A stretch of 64,000 nt of DNA from Salibaculum halophilum (GTDB taxonomy: Bacteria; Pseudomonadota; Alphaproteobacteria; Rhodobacterales; Rhodobacteraceae), in the NCBI RefSeq assembly GCF_002094885.1, contig NZ_MSIT01000006.1:124001-188000 (forward strand), given 5' to 3'. Of the stretch, positions 63,862 to 64,000 are shown one piece after another. Position 1 is the stretch's first letter, and every line of letters starts with the position of its first letter. The notes under the pieces are model-generated. The model had not been told where the DNA came from. It saw nothing but the letters and a program-made list of their open reading frames with translations, and made no database searches. The position numbers were made by a program, and so were the translations under genes.

Positions 63862-64000
63862 TCAGTTCTGCGCGTAGTATTCGATGACGAGGTTCGGTTC
63901 CATCATGACCGGATAGGGCACGTCCGACAGGCCGGGGGTGCGCGTGAAGGTCGCGGTCAGCTTGGAATGATCGGCCTCAATGTAGTCGGGCACGTCGCGT
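63862..64000 (-). CDS. rpsD: 30S ribosomal protein S4, C-terminal part (cut by window edge)
   Basis: 46 residues up to the window edge: [18 protein letters not shown] near the cut and [19 protein letters not shown] before the TGA. This is the conserved C-terminus of S4, which binds 16S rRNA early in small-subunit assembly. The start lies beyond the right edge of the window. It is on the same strand as hisC-tyrC, separated by a hairpin. Confidence 0.95.
   Translation of the reverse strand, partial: RDVPDYIEADHSKLTATFTRTPGLSDVPYPVMMEPNLVIEYYAQN

Overview
The window is one high-GC (about two thirds G+C), densely packed chromosomal segment. Nearly every gene is a housekeeping or lineage-core gene of Alphaproteobacteria, most likely a marine or Roseobacter-type member of the Rhodobacteraceae. 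Pointers to that group are the DUF1467, DUF1150, DUF2125 and DUF2161 family proteins, the divergent lrp/trxB pair, the lgt-midA-pgeF chain, an F1-only atpHAGDC operon without F0 genes, a fused Sat/CysC, and a DmdA-like tetrahydrofolate-dependent protein. I see no rRNA, tRNA, CRISPR array, transposase, integrase or phage gene.

Layout. 0-6.4 kb: methylmalonyl-CoA epimerase and DUF1467, an orphan response regulator with a Flp-like small protein, aspS, cfa and pabB. 6.7-12.8 kb: carB, a KAS III-like synthase, arsH and tdk. 12.8-15.5 kb: an overlapping minus-strand run (YbjN-proC-csaA-hydroxyacid dehydrogenase). 15.8-18.8 kb: ubiK, then lgt-midA-pgeF joined by ATGA overlaps. 19-26.2 kb: a 55-aa conserved protein, a Hint-domain protein, lrp/trxB, three adjacent palindromes, and sat/cysC preceded in frame by a winged-helix domain. 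26-31 kb: hsp20-DUF1150, YdcH, purEK, a lipase, a Nudix hydrolase and an EamA transporter. 31-33.2 kb: groESL under a CIRCE operator. 33.3-38.8 kb: TraB/GumN, the DmdA-like protein, a Tat-exported MsrB, a small secreted protein in an AT-rich pocket, DUF2161 and a manganese pyrophosphatase. 38.9-46.9 kb: GNAT, M29 aminopeptidase, HAD hydrolase, MaoC, ribF, YcgN, ltaE, a 2-hydroxychromene-2-carboxylate isomerase-like protein, prs and an H-type lectin. 47-52 kb: the F1 ATP synthase operon. 52.2-64 kb: methyltransferase/gloB, clpA, DUF2125, ChaC, a MotA/ExbB plus coiled-coil OmpA pair, tyrC-hisC and the 3' end of rpsD.

The genes serve nucleotide synthesis (carB, purEK, prs, tdk), amino-acid synthesis (proC, hisC, tyrC, ltaE), cofactors (pabB, ribF, ubiK), sulfate activation, envelope biogenesis (lgt, pgeF, the motor-like pair), proteostasis (groESL, hsp20, clpA) and energy (atp). 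No defence or biosynthetic island is evident. The items most worth a second look are the winged-helix/Sat-CysC continuous reading frame, the MotA-like/coiled-coil OmpA pair, the palindrome cluster after trxB, and the AT-rich pocket at 36.3-37.1 kb.
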